A DNA stretch of 18,313 nt, from assembly GCA_016932895.1 (NCBI GenBank), contig JAFGCA010000583.1, positions 1-18,313 on the forward strand, given 5' to 3'. A program made the translations under genes and the position numbers. This stretch comes from Sedimentisphaerales bacterium (lineage in GTDB: Bacteria > Planctomycetota > Phycisphaerae > Sedimentisphaerales > SG8-4). Below are positions 7,871 to 16,594 of the stretch, one piece after another (the first letter of the stretch is position 1; every line of letters begins with the position of its first letter). The notes under the pieces are model-generated. The model saw nothing but the letters and a program-made list of their open reading frames with translations. It did not search any database and had not been told where the DNA came from.

Positions 7871-7940
7871 TGGCACAAGCTCTTAGTGTGAACGTAGGGA
7901 AGGACGATAAGCAAGTAGGAATAGTAGGAGATGAGAACCG

Positions 7941-8372
7941 ATGAAATTATCAACGCGAACCCGCTACGGGATGCGAGCCGTGATCGAACTGGCTCAGCAC
8001 AAGGAGAAACGTCCGCTTCAGCTCAAGGCGATTGCTGAAAGGCAGGATATCTCGGTCAAGTACCTGGAGCAGCTCATGAGCATGCTCCGCTCGTCCGGTC
8101 TTCTGCGCAGCATTCGTGGGGCCAAAGGCGGGTACATTCTGGCGCGTCCGCCGGAACAGATCAACCTCAGCGAGATCTTTCGCTGCCTGGAGGGTCCGGT
8201 AACCACCGCCGAATGTACCGAGAATAGCGACTACTGCGAGCGCTCCGCCGACTGCGTCGCGCGCGAGGTGTGGATCGAGGTCGAAACCGCGATCCAAAAG
8301 ATCCTCCGCTCGATTACGTTGGCCGACCTGGTGAAGAGGGCCAAGAAGCACGCAGCGAGCTATCAGATATAG
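7941..8372 (+). CDS. Rrf2/IscR family transcriptional regulator with cluster cysteines
   Basis: This 143-residue protein opens with the family signature MKLSTRTRYGMRAVIELA. A winged helix follows, with the recognition segment 'ISVKYLEQLMSMLRSSGLLRSIRGAKGGYILARP'. Cysteines at 92, 99 and 105 (C-x6-C-x5-C) sit in the loop where IscR holds its Fe-S cluster through C92, C98 and C104; a further C82 lies before them. Family members of this kind sense Fe-S status (IscR), nitric oxide (NsrR) or cysteine supply (CymR). As first gene of an operon for cysteine synthesis and Fe-S assembly, it probably controls that operon and itself. TAGGAG at 7925-7930 lies 10 bases before the ATG. The next gene starts 30 bases after its stop. 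Which signal it senses cannot be told from sequence. Confidence 0.94.
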   Translation: MKLSTRTRYGMRAVIELAQHKEKRPLQLKAIAERQDISVKYLEQLMSMLRSSGLLRSIRGAKGGYILARPPEQINLSEIFRCLEGPVTTAECTENSDYCERSADCVAREVWIEVETAIQKILRSITLADLVKRAKKHAASYQI

Positions 8373-8402
8373 GGCCGAAAATGTAGACGTCGGGAGGCAA
8401 TC

Positions 8403-9353
8403 ATGAGCGCGGTATTCGAGGACATCGCCGCCGCCGTGGGGTATACGCCGCTGGTGGCGATCAACAAGCTGGGCTCGGGGCGCGCGCAGATTCTGGCGAA
8501 ACTGGAATCGAAAAACCCATGCGGCAGCGTGAAGGATCGCATCGCCAAGTATATGATCGAAGCGGCGCAAGAAGCCGGGCAGATCAAACCCGATACCGTG
8601 GTGGTTGAGCCGACCAGCGGAAATACGGGAATTGGCCTGGCGTTTATCTGTGCGGCCAAAGGAATTGCGCTGACGCTGACCATGCCGGAATCCATGAGCC
8701 TCGAACGACGCAAGCTGCTCCAGGTTTTCGGAGCCAACCTCGTGTTGACGCCCGCCTCCCGCGGGATGGCCGGAGCGGTCGAGAAAGCCGAGCAACTGGT
8801 GGCCGAGAATCCCCATGCGATCATACTCCAGCAGTTCAAGAACCCCGCCAACCCGCAGGCCCATCGGGAAACGACGGCAAAGGAAATCTGGGTCGATACC
8901 GACGGCAACGTGGACATTCTCGTGGCCGGCGTGGGGACCGGCGGCACGCTGACCGGCTGTGGTGAGGTGCTCAAGGCCAAGAATCCGTCGCTGAAGGTGG
9001 TGGCGGTTGAGCCGAAGGACTCGCCCGTTCTCGCCGGCGGCAAGCCCGGCCCGCACAAGATACAGGGGATCGGCGCCGGTTTCATCCCGGACGTCCTCAA
9101 CGTCCAGCTTATGGATGAGATCGTGCCGGTTGCCAATGAGGACGCCCTTGAAACGGCGCGTCAGTTGGCCTGCGAAGAGGGAATCCTCTCGGGCATCAGC
9201 GGGGGGGCCAACGTCTGGGCGGCGGTGCATCTGTCGCAGCGGGCCGAAAACGAGGGCAAGACCATCGTTACGTTCATTTGCGACACGGGGGAACGGTACG
9301 TCTCGACGGAGTTGTACAGCAACTTTCCCGACCCCGAGGTCGCGGCGATGTGA
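8403..9353 (+). CDS. cysK: Cysteine synthase (O-acetylserine sulfhydrylase)
   Basis: This 316-residue, fold-type II PLP enzyme makes cysteine from O-acetylserine and sulfide in the cytoplasm. The Schiff-base lysine is K44 in 'NPCGSVKDR'. The substrate loop is TSGNTG (71-76), the phosphate cup is GVGTGGT (176-182), and SGISGG (263-268) holds the pyridine ring. The C-terminus ends with the usual 'CDTGERYVSTELY' stretch. GGGAGG (8392-8397) precedes the ATG by a standard distance. The gene for the enzyme that makes its substrate follows after 16 bases. The length and all motifs are normal. The CysK/CysM distinction is not absolute, but the short N-terminus and the neighbour favour CysK. Confidence 0.96.
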   Translation: MSAVFEDIAAAVGYTPLVAINKLGSGRAQILAKLESKNPCGSVKDRIAKYMIEAAQEAGQIKPDTVVVEPTSGNTGIGLAFICAAKGIALTLTMPESMSLERRKLLQVFGANLVLTPASRGMAGAVEKAEQLVAENPHAIILQQFKNPANPQAHRETTAKEIWVDTDGNVDILVAGVGTGGTLTGCGEVLKAKNPSLKVVAVEPKDSPVLAGGKPGPHKIQGIGAGFIPDVLNVQLMDEIVPVANEDALETARQLACEEGILSGISGGANVWAAVHLSQRAENEGKTIVTFICDTGERYVSTELYSNFPDPEVAAM

Positions 9354-9369
9354 GGACGTGTGGGCAGGG

Positions 9370-10305
9370 ATGTTGCGAAAGAGACTGACAGACAAGAGGC
9401 TGGAAAAGCTGGTGGGCCAGGTTGCGGCCAGCTACGAGGGCGATTCGGGGATCAACTTCATCGACGCGGCCAATCTGCCCGTGCGCGGCGAGATCGTGGA
9501 GATCCTGGACTTGATCTTTGAGGTGCTCTTCCCGGGCCACACGGGCAAGCGGGCCGTCACGAAGTCGAACGTTCGCTACGTCCTGGGCGATCTCCTGAGC
9601 CAGGTTTACGCGGCGCTGGCCGATCAGGCCCGGCGGGCGTATCAATACCAGTGTCGCATCAACAAGTGCGAACAGTGTGACTGCGAGACGATGGGCGCAA
9701 CCGTTGCAGGCGAACTGCTCGACGAGCTGCCGCGCATTCGCCGGCTGCTCAAAGGCGACGTGCAGGCGGCCTTTGACGGGGACCCGGCCGCCCAGTCGTA
9801 CGAAGAGATCGTCATGAGCTATCCGTGCATGATCGCCATTGCCACCTATCGGATCGCACACGAACTCTTCCTCCGCCAGGTCCCGTTGATCCCCCGGATC
9901 TTGTCCGAGTGCGCCCATTCCCGCACCGGAATCGACATCCATCCCGGAGCCAAAATCGGTCGGAATTTCTTCATCGATCACGGCACCGGTGTGGTCATCG
10001 GCGAGACCACGATCATCGGCGACAACGTGAAAATCTATCAGGGCACGACCCTGGGCGCGATGAGCTTCCCCCGCGATGAAAGGGGCCGGATCATCAAGGG
10101 CGGCAAACGCCACCCGACCATCGAAGACAACGTGACCATCTACGCCGAGGCGACCATTCTGGGGAATATTACCATCGGCAAGGGCGCCATTGTCGGAGGC
10201 AACACCTGGATCAAGGAATCGGTCCCGCCCGGCGTGACGGTGGCCAGCCCCAATCCCGACCTGGTCCTGCGCCCGCACAAGACGAAATCCAAGAAGAAAC
10301 GATAA
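9370..10305 (+). CDS. cysE: Serine O-acetyltransferase, EpsC-like long form
   Basis: The 311-residue enzyme acetylates L-serine with acetyl-CoA, the committed step of cysteine synthesis. Residues 1-175 are a helical N-terminal domain; about 185-290 form the left-handed beta-helix of hexapeptide repeats. Catalytic residues are visible: D189-I-H191 (GIDIHPGAKIG), D203-H204 (FIDHGTG) and H248 (KRHPTIEDN). The sequence matches the EpsC-type SATs of Bacteroidetes and delta-proteobacteria better than E. coli CysE. Two oddities stand out. Four cysteines cluster at 95, 100, 103 and 105 (CRINKCEQCDC). The C-terminus is KTKSKKKR rather than ending in the isoleucine that docks into CysK. The frame is open far upstream inside cysK, but ATG 9370, just after the cysK stop, is the plausible start; a GTG at 9358 is the alternative. 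Confidence 0.94.
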   Translation: MLRKRLTDKRLEKLVGQVAASYEGDSGINFIDAANLPVRGEIVEILDLIFEVLFPGHTGKRAVTKSNVRYVLGDLLSQVYAALADQARRAYQYQCRINKCEQCDCETMGATVAGELLDELPRIRRLLKGDVQAAFDGDPAAQSYEEIVMSYPCMIAIATYRIAHELFLRQVPLIPRILSECAHSRTGIDIHPGAKIGRNFFIDHGTGVVIGETTIIGDNVKIYQGTTLGAMSFPRDERGRIIKGGKRHPTIEDNVTIYAEATILGNITIGKGAIVGGNTWIKESVPPGVTVASPNPDLVLRPHKTKSKKKR

Positions 10306-10322
10306 GCACCCCGGAGAGCATT

Positions 10323-11240
10323 TTGGACGCGCGACTTCTCAAGGACATTCAGGAGCTCAAGGCACAGCGCAACGCCGTGATTCTGGCGCACAACTATCAG
10401 CCGGCGGAGATACAGGACCTGGCGGATTTCTGCGGCGATTCTCTGGGGCTGAGCATCCAGGCGGCGGAAACGGACGCGGCGGTGATCGTATTCTGCGGTG
10501 TGCGATTCATGGCCGAGACGGCCGCCATTCTTTCGCCCCAGAAGAAAGTGCTCATGCCCGAGCCGACGGCCGGCTGCCCCATGGCCGACATGATCACGGC
10601 CGAGCAGTTGCGCGAGGCCAAAGAGAAACACCGGGGCGCTTTGGTGGTCTGCTACGTCAACAGCTCGGCCGAGGTCAAGGCCGAGAGCGACTATTGCTGC
10701 ACCAGCTCCAACGCCGTGGCGGTCGTCCAGTCGTTGCCGCCGGACCAGGAAGTTCTCTTTGTGCCCGATCAGCATCTGGGGCGTTTCGTCGCCGAACGGA
10801 CCGGACGCGACCTCATTCTCTGGCCCGGCTACTGCTCCACCCACGTCCTGATTGCCGAGGACGACATCCGAAGGGCGAAGGAGCAACACCCGGAAGCCGT
10901 CGTCATGGCTCACCCGGAATGCTCGGAGCCGGTGAAGGACCGCGCCGATGCGCTGTTGAGCACGGGCCAGATGCTTGGCTACGTCAAGGACAGCCCGGCC
11001 CGCCAGTTCATCGTCGCTACCGAAATCGGCATGATTCACCCGTTGAAAAAGGCCCGCCCCGATGCGGAGTTCATTGCGCCCAGTCCGCGCGGGGTCTGCC
11101 CCAACATGAAGAAGACCTCGGTGGAGAAGATCGTCGCCTCGCTGGAACGGATGCAGTACGAGATTGCGGTCCCGGAAGACATCGCGATCCGGGCGCGGAC
11201 CGCGTTGCAGCGCATGGTGGAGATACTGCCGGCGAAGTGA
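10323..11240 (+). CDS. nadA: Quinolinate synthase
   Basis: The 305-residue enzyme condenses iminoaspartate with dihydroxyacetone phosphate to give quinolinate in de novo NAD synthesis. It is a three-fold pseudo-symmetric [4Fe-4S] enzyme. The three cluster cysteines are C85 (EPTAGCPMADM), C171 (WPGYCSTH) and C259 (PRGVCPNMKK). Substrate motifs HNYQ (23-26), the Y-V-N-S-S segment after residue 110 and MAHPEC (195-200) are present. The start is TTG, supported by GGAGAG at 10312-10317, 5 bases upstream; no in-frame ATG occurs until residue 63, which would remove essential sequence. nadB and nadC are not in the window. Its place among cysteine and Fe-S genes fits its dependence on an oxygen-sensitive cluster. 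Confidence 0.96.
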   Translation: MDARLLKDIQELKAQRNAVILAHNYQPAEIQDLADFCGDSLGLSIQAAETDAAVIVFCGVRFMAETAAILSPQKKVLMPEPTAGCPMADMITAEQLREAKEKHRGALVVCYVNSSAEVKAESDYCCTSSNAVAVVQSLPPDQEVLFVPDQHLGRFVAERTGRDLILWPGYCSTHVLIAEDDIRRAKEQHPEAVVMAHPECSEPVKDRADALLSTGQMLGYVKDSPARQFIVATEIGMIHPLKKARPDAEFIAPSPRGVCPNMKKTSVEKIVASLERMQYEIAVPEDIAIRARTALQRMVEILPAK

Positions 11241-12586
<1,346 letters not shown>

Positions 12587-12591
12587 AACGG

Positions 12592-12971
12592 ATGGCCGAG
12601 AGCATCGCACAGAAGAAGAGTTATGATTTTGCTTTGAAGATCATACATCTGTGTATACGCCTCAAAGAACAGAAGCACTTTGAAATCGCCAGTCAGTTGT
12701 TGCGGGCTGGAACGGGAATTGGCGCCAACGTCGAAGAGGCTCTGGCAGGGCATAGTCGAAAGGATTTCGCCGCCAAAATGTGTATCGCGTCGAAGGAGGC
12801 CAGAGAGGCCAACTACTGGCTGAGGCTGTTGACGGACGCGGTGATTCTCAACGGAGAGAGGGGAGAGATTTGCGTGCCGCATCGGAAGAACTCGTGCGGA
12901 TACTCACGAGTATTGTTAAGACAACACGATGTGGCCAGAAGGTCCCTGGGGCCAATGAAACGGCAGAGTGA
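12592..12971 (+). pseudogene. Four-helix-bundle (23S rRNA IVP-type) protein, frameshifted
   Basis: The first 90 or so residues (MAESIAQKKSYDFALKI, then LRAGTGIGANVEEALAGHSRKDFAAKM and 'KEAREANYWLRLL') are a clear match to the four-helix-bundle family first found in 23S rRNA intervening sequences and related to the Avd protein of diversity-generating retroelements. The typical C-terminal helix (RAASEELVRILTSIVKTT) is present but in the frame one base back, reaching a TGA at 12969-12971. The change falls in the purine-rich tract about 12853-12871. One lost base explains it, since restoring one base gives a 126-residue protein of normal length. As read, the original frame runs on through the right repeats to a stop at 13026, overlapping nifU, with an unrelated tail (144 residues in all). 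The ribosome site before ATG 12592 is weak. The protein's function in this family is unknown. Confidence 0.85.
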
Positions 12972-13009
12972 CAAAACTAAGAACTCAAAACTAAGGACTC
13001 AAAACTACG
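12968..13009 (+). repeat. Right 14-bp repeat array (three units) abutting the nifU start
   Basis: Three tandem 14-mers are seen: GTGACAAAACTAAG (12968-12981), AACTCAAAACTAAG (12982-12995) and GACTCAAAACTACG (12996-13009). Units two and three are complementary to the left array across about 26 bases with three mismatches. The first unit contains the TGA that ends the restored four-helix-bundle frame. The last unit ends on the base before the nifU ATG. Confidence 0.85.
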
Positions 13010-13891
13010 ATGTGGGAATATACTGATAAAGTACGGGATCATTTCTTCAATCCTCGCAATGTGGGAGAGATTGAAGATGCGGACGGTGTGGGGGAGGTCG
13101 GCTCGCTGGCCTGCGGCGACGCGTTGAAGCTGATGTTCAAGCTCGACGAAGACGGCCGCATCGCGGAGGCGAAGTTCAAGACCTTCGGCTGCGCCAGCGC
13201 GATCGCCACGTCGAGCGTGCTGACCGAGCTGATCAAGGGCAAGACGCTCGAAGAGGCGCTGAACGTGACGAACAAGGACATCGCCGATTACCTGGGCGGG
13301 CTGCCCGAGCAGAAAATGCATTGCTCGGTGATGGGGCGCGAGGCGCTCGAGGCCGCGGTGGAGAACTACCACAGCGGCGGCCAGAAAAAGCGAGAGCTGG
13401 AAGGCCGAATCGTCTGCAACTGTTTTGGAGTCACCGAGGAAGAGATCGAGCGCGTCGTGAGGGAGAACAACCTGACCACGGTCGAGCAGGTGACCAATTA
13501 CTGCAAGGCCGGCGGCGGTTGTGGCGGTTGTCACGGCGAGATCGAGAAGATCATCGCCCGCGTCCAGGGCGACAAGGTCAAGGAACCACCCGCACCGGCG
13601 CCGGCGAAAGGCAAGAAGCTGACCAACATCCAGAAGATCCAGCTCGTCCAGCAGACGATCAACGAGCAGATTCGTCCGGCCCTGCGGGCCCACGGTGGCA
13701 ACATCGAGCTGATCGACGTGGCAGGGGACAAGGTCATCGTGGCGTTTCGCGGCATGTGCGCCCAATGCAAGCTGGCCGAGTTTACCATGAAGGACGTCGT
13801 CGAGGCCAAGCTCCGGGAGTTCGTCTCGGAGAGCCTGTACGTCGAAGAGGTCGGCGATTCGGCCCAGGAAGAACATCAGCACAGGGAATAG
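13010..13891 (+). CDS. nifU: Fe-S cluster assembly scaffold NifU (three-domain)
   Basis: This 293-residue scaffold builds Fe-S clusters on which sulfur from NifS and iron are combined. Domain 1 (1-125) is IscU-like with C35 (SLACGD), C61 (TFGCAS) and C105 (KMHCSVMG). Domain 2 (about 133-185) is a Bfd-like [2Fe-2S] region with C136, C138, C171 and C174. Domain 3 (about 203-282) is the Nfu-like domain with C250-x2-C253. All match the positions in Azotobacter NifU, and the start MWEYTDKV is the family's own N-terminus, so ATG 13010 is secure. No strong Shine-Dalgarno exists, because repeats fill the leader; AAGGA at 12993-12997 is the only candidate, at a long 12-base spacing. No nitrogenase genes are visible, so this is probably the housekeeping Fe-S system. 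Confidence 0.97.
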   Translation: MWEYTDKVRDHFFNPRNVGEIEDADGVGEVGSLACGDALKLMFKLDEDGRIAEAKFKTFGCASAIATSSVLTELIKGKTLEEALNVTNKDIADYLGGLPEQKMHCSVMGREALEAAVENYHSGGQKKRELEGRIVCNCFGVTEEEIERVVRENNLTTVEQVTNYCKAGGGCGGCHGEIEKIIARVQGDKVKEPPAPAPAKGKKLTNIQKIQLVQQTINEQIRPALRAHGGNIELIDVAGDKVIVAFRGMCAQCKLAEFTMKDVVEAKLREFVSESLYVEEVGDSAQEEHQHRE

Positions 13892-13894
13892 ACA

Positions 13895-15052
13895 ATGAAG
13901 ACGATTTACTTCGATAACAACGCGACGACGAAGGTGGCCGAGGAAGTGTTCGAGGCGATGCAGCCGTACTTCTGCGCTTTGTATGGCAACCCCTCGAGCA
14001 TGCACACCTTCGGCGGACAGGTCGGTATCGAGATCCGCGAGGCGCGACAGCGCGTGGCCGCGTTGGTCGGATGTGATCCCGGTGAGGTCATCTTCACCAG
14101 TTGCGGGACCGAGAGCGACAGCGCCGCCATTCATGGGACGCTGGCGGCGGCGCCGCAGAAACGCACGATTATCACCTCTCGCGTGGAGCACCCGGCGGTC
14201 CTGGCCGTCTGCCGCGAGCTGGAAAGCCACGGCTACACGGTGATCGAGCTGGGTGTGGACAAGCAGGGCCGGCTCGACCTGGACGAACTGGAGCACCACC
14301 TCGACGACGACGTGGCTTTGGTGACGATCATGTCGGCCAACAACGAAACGGGCGTGATTTTCCCGGTCGAAGAGATCGCCGAGAAGGTGACCGAGCGTGG
14401 GATCGTCTTTCATACCGACGCGGTCCAGATCGTGGGGAAGGTCCCGCTGAACCTCTCCGAGAGCCGCATCAATCTGCTGAGCCTGTCCGGTCACAAGCTG
14501 CACGCGCCGAAGGGCGTCGGGGTCCTCTACGTCAAGAAGGGGACCCGGGTCAGTCCGTGGCTGGTCGGCGGGCACCAGGAGGGCGGCCGCCGCGCGGGCA
14601 CCGAAAACGTGCCGGGCATCGTCGCGCTGGGCAAGGCCTGTGAGCTGGCCGCCGAGGGAATGGACGATGAGAACACGCGGGTCAAGGCGCTGCGCGACAA
14701 GCTGGAACGGGGGATTCTGGCAAGCTGTCCGGACAGCCGCGTCAACGGCGACACCGAACATCGGTTGCCCAACACCACCAACATCAGCTTCGAGTATATC
14801 GAGGGCGAAGCGATTCTGCTGCTGCTGGACCGGTACGGCATCTGCGCCAGCAGCGGTTCAGCCTGCACCTCCGGCTCGCTGGAGCCCTCCCACGTCCTCC
14901 GCGCAATGGGCGTGCCCTTTACCGCCGCCCACGGATCGGTGCGCTTCAGCCTCAGCCGCTACAACACCGAGGAAGAGGTGGACTTCACCATCGAGAAAAT
15001 GCCCGAGATCATCACCCGCCTCCGCGAACTCTCCCCCTTCGTCGCCACGTAG
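13895..15052 (+). CDS. nifS: Cysteine desulfurase NifS
   Basis: This 385-residue class V PLP enzyme removes sulfur from cysteine as a persulfide and passes it to NifU. The N-terminal 'IYFDNNATTKVAEEVFEAM' is typical. H99 (RVEHPAV) stacks on PLP, and K201 (LSLSGHKLHAPKGVG) is the Schiff-base lysine. The catalytic persulfide cysteine is C324 in the loop 'CASSGSACTSGSLEPSHVL', whose short form marks group I (NifS/IscS) enzymes. It starts 3 bases after the nifU stop, so the two are translationally close and belong to one transcript. It is the last gene of the sulfur/Fe-S operon; the next gene is 170 bases away. The sequence is complete and normal. Confidence 0.97.
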   Translation: MKTIYFDNNATTKVAEEVFEAMQPYFCALYGNPSSMHTFGGQVGIEIREARQRVAALVGCDPGEVIFTSCGTESDSAAIHGTLAAAPQKRTIITSRVEHPAVLAVCRELESHGYTVIELGVDKQGRLDLDELEHHLDDDVALVTIMSANNETGVIFPVEEIAEKVTERGIVFHTDAVQIVGKVPLNLSESRINLLSLSGHKLHAPKGVGVLYVKKGTRVSPWLVGGHQEGGRRAGTENVPGIVALGKACELAAEGMDDENTRVKALRDKLERGILASCPDSRVNGDTEHRLPNTTNISFEYIEGEAILLLLDRYGICASSGSACTSGSLEPSHVLRAMGVPFTAAHGSVRFSLSRYNTEEEVDFTIEKMPEIITRLRELSPFVAT

Positions 15053-15119
15053 GGGCAGGGATCATCGGAAGCTGCCGTTTGGTGATGTTGAGGCTGTGTG
15101 TTTTGCCAACAAAGCTCTT

Positions 15120-15139
15120 TACATTCCCCCGAGAATGTA
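15120..15139. promoter_or_regulatory. Inverted repeat between nifS and ppk2
   Basis: TACATTC (15120-15126) and GAATGTA (15133-15139) form perfect 7-base arms around CCCCGA. There is no following T-tract, so an operator or mRNA structure for the ppk2 gene 83 bases downstream is more likely than a terminator. Confidence 0.35.
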
Positions 15140-15222
15140 TGAGCATGCACGACAGCAGGGCGTTGCTTCGCAATTGATGGCGGTGCCCTGGGCTTTGATA
15201 TCGCCTGTCACGTGGGTGTGTC

Positions 15223-16125
15223 GTGAAAACGAACAAGCCAACCCGAAAAAGAAAGAAGGTGGTTGCATCGGACCCGCCGGGATCGCCTGCGCCCGGTGCG
15301 TCGGGGGTTGCTGCGGCCCGGTATGTGGAGCCGGAGCGCAAGGACCGGCGCAAAATCAAGAAAAAGGTCTACGAGAAAGAGCTGGCGCGGCTGCAGGTCG
15401 AGCTGGTGGACCTTCAGGAGTGGATCAAGCACAAGGCCCTGAAGGTCGTGGTGATCTTTGAGGGCCGGGATGCCGCCGGCAAGGGCGGTGTGATCAAGCG
15501 CATTACGCAGCGGCTGAATCCCCGTATCTGCCGCGTCGTCGCTCTCGCCACGCCGACCGAGCGGGAAAAGACCCAGTGGTACTTTCAGCGCTACGTCCCG
15601 CATCTGCCGGCCGCCGGCGAAATGGCCCTGTTCGACCGAAGCTGGTACAACCGCGCCGGCGTCGAGCGGGTGATGGGTTTCTGCGAAGAAGAGGAGTACC
15701 GGGAATTCCTCCGGTCCTGTCCCGAGTTCGAGCGGATGCTGATTCGCTCCGGCATCCTCCTGATCAAGTACTGGTTTTCCGTTTCGGATGAGGAGCAGGA
15801 GCGCCGCTTCCAGGATCGGCTCAACGACCCGGTCAAGCGGTGGAAGCTCAGTCCGATGGACCTGGAATCCCGGGCCCGCTGGGTCGAGTATTCCAAGGCC
15901 AAGGACGAGATGTTCCGCCACACCGACATCAAGCAGGCCCCGTGGTACGTGGTGCCGGCCGACAACAAGAAGCGTGCGCGGCTGAACTGCATCAGCCACC
16001 TGCTGAGCCTCATCGCCTACAAGGACCTGAAGCCCGAGCCGATCGAGTTGCCGCCACGGCAGCAAAACAAAGGCTACATTCGGCCGCCCATCACCGACCA
16101 GACGTTCGTTCCCGAAGTGTACTGA
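15223..16125 (+). CDS. ppk2: Polyphosphate kinase 2 (class I type)
   Basis: This 300-residue cytoplasmic enzyme transfers phosphate between polyphosphate and nucleoside diphosphates (mainly ADP or GDP), regenerating NTPs from polyphosphate. The P-loop kinase core has the Walker A motif 'EGRDAAGKGGV' with K87, and the lid/Walker B motif 'FDRSWYNRAGVERVMG' with D138, R139 and R144. The C-terminal half carries the family's 'RWKLSPMDLESRARWVEYSKAKDEMF.HTD...PWYVV.ADNKKRARLNCI' pattern. A Lys/Arg-rich and Pro-rich tail occupies residues 1-45. The start is GTG at 15223, the only start codon after an in-frame stop at 15196-15198; no clear Shine-Dalgarno is seen. It is a single-domain form of standard length. 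It probably has its own promoter in the 170-bp gap behind nifS. Confidence 0.95.
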   Translation: MKTNKPTRKRKKVVASDPPGSPAPGASGVAAARYVEPERKDRRKIKKKVYEKELARLQVELVDLQEWIKHKALKVVVIFEGRDAAGKGGVIKRITQRLNPRICRVVALATPTEREKTQWYFQRYVPHLPAAGEMALFDRSWYNRAGVERVMGFCEEEEYREFLRSCPEFERMLIRSGILLIKYWFSVSDEEQERRFQDRLNDPVKRWKLSPMDLESRARWVEYSKAKDEMFRHTDIKQAPWYVVPADNKKRARLNCISHLLSLIAYKDLKPEPIELPPRQQNKGYIRPPITDQTFVPEVY

Positions 16126-16207
16126 ACCCATGCCCCGAACATGTCACCGTTGCCGAGATGAGGCCCCACGGGCGCCGGGCTTGCAGATCAACCAGGAGTG
16201 ATTTGCC

Positions 16208-16486
16208 ATGTCGTTTTTTGAAGCAACGATGCTGATGTGTTTTGGGATCAGTTGGCCCGTCTCCATCGCCAAGGCCCTGCGTACGAAGGTGGTCGCGGGC
16301 AAGAGTCCGCTGTTCATGGCGATCGTCTGCCTGGGCTATCTCAGCGGCATCGTCCACAAAGCCCTCTATTCCTTCGACGGGATCATCGCGCTCTACGCGG
16401 TGAACTTCGTTCTGGTGGCCTTCGATCTATTCCTCTACGTCCTGTACTCGCGGCGAGAGAAGATCGGACTCCCGGATGGCGCCTGA
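16208..16486 (+). CDS. Small three-helix membrane protein (PQ-loop/SemiSWEET-like)
   Basis: This 92-residue protein has three predicted membrane helices at about 3-20, 34-52 and 57-80, ending in a short charged tail (YSRREKIGLPDGA). The first helix contains 'CFGISWPVSIAKALRTKVVAGKSP', a Pro after a small polar turn followed by a basic loop, which recalls one three-helix half of PQ-loop/SemiSWEET transporters. Small proteins of this look are common in anaerobes and usually labelled hypothetical. Transport function is unproven and no PQ dipeptide is present. GGAG at 16195-16198 lies 9 bases before the ATG. It follows ppk2 by 82 bases on the same strand and may be co-transcribed. Confidence 0.85.
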   Translation: MSFFEATMLMCFGISWPVSIAKALRTKVVAGKSPLFMAIVCLGYLSGIVHKALYSFDGIIALYAVNFVLVAFDLFLYVLYSRREKIGLPDGA

Positions 16487-16528
16487 ACGATGACGTACGC
16501 GCCGCTTCTGGCAGGGAGGCTCCGTCCA

Positions 16529-16537
16529 TGGTATGAT
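16529..16537 (+). promoter_or_regulatory. Extended -10 promoter element of the esterase gene
   Basis: TGGTATGAT (16529-16537) matches an extended -10 element (TGnTATAAT) with one mismatch; no good -35 is seen. It lies 58 bases before the ATG at 16595. Confidence 0.3.
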
Positions 16538-16594
16538 GCTCAGGGATGACCGAATCCGACCGTTCGATGGTACTGTAACAGTGGGAATAGTCGC

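Noticed and set aside
7869..7888. TTGGCAC resembling a sigma54 -24 box
   Set aside because: No GC dinucleotide occurs at the required -12 distance.
7643..7891. 82-codon frame in the rrf2 upstream region
   Set aside because: It has no ribosome site and no domain, its composition is unlike a protein, and it covers promoter-like and palindromic sequence.
9007..9369. Upstream extension of the serine acetyltransferase frame into cysK
   Set aside because: It overlaps confirmed cysK sequence and encodes Arg/Ser/Pro-rich noise. Family similarity starts only after ATG 9370.
7950..9395. 481-codon minus-strand open frame opposite rrf2 and cysK
   Set aside because: It is antisense to two well-supported genes and has no recognisable domain.
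12587..12980. Programmed -1 frameshifting in the four-helix-bundle gene
   Set aside because: The direction would fit, but no X-XXY-YYZ slippery heptamer is in register in the purine tract. A lost base or a read error is simpler.
12977..14761. 594-codon minus-strand open frame opposite nifU and nifS
   Set aside because: It is a shadow of two complete, motif-verified genes and resembles no known protein.
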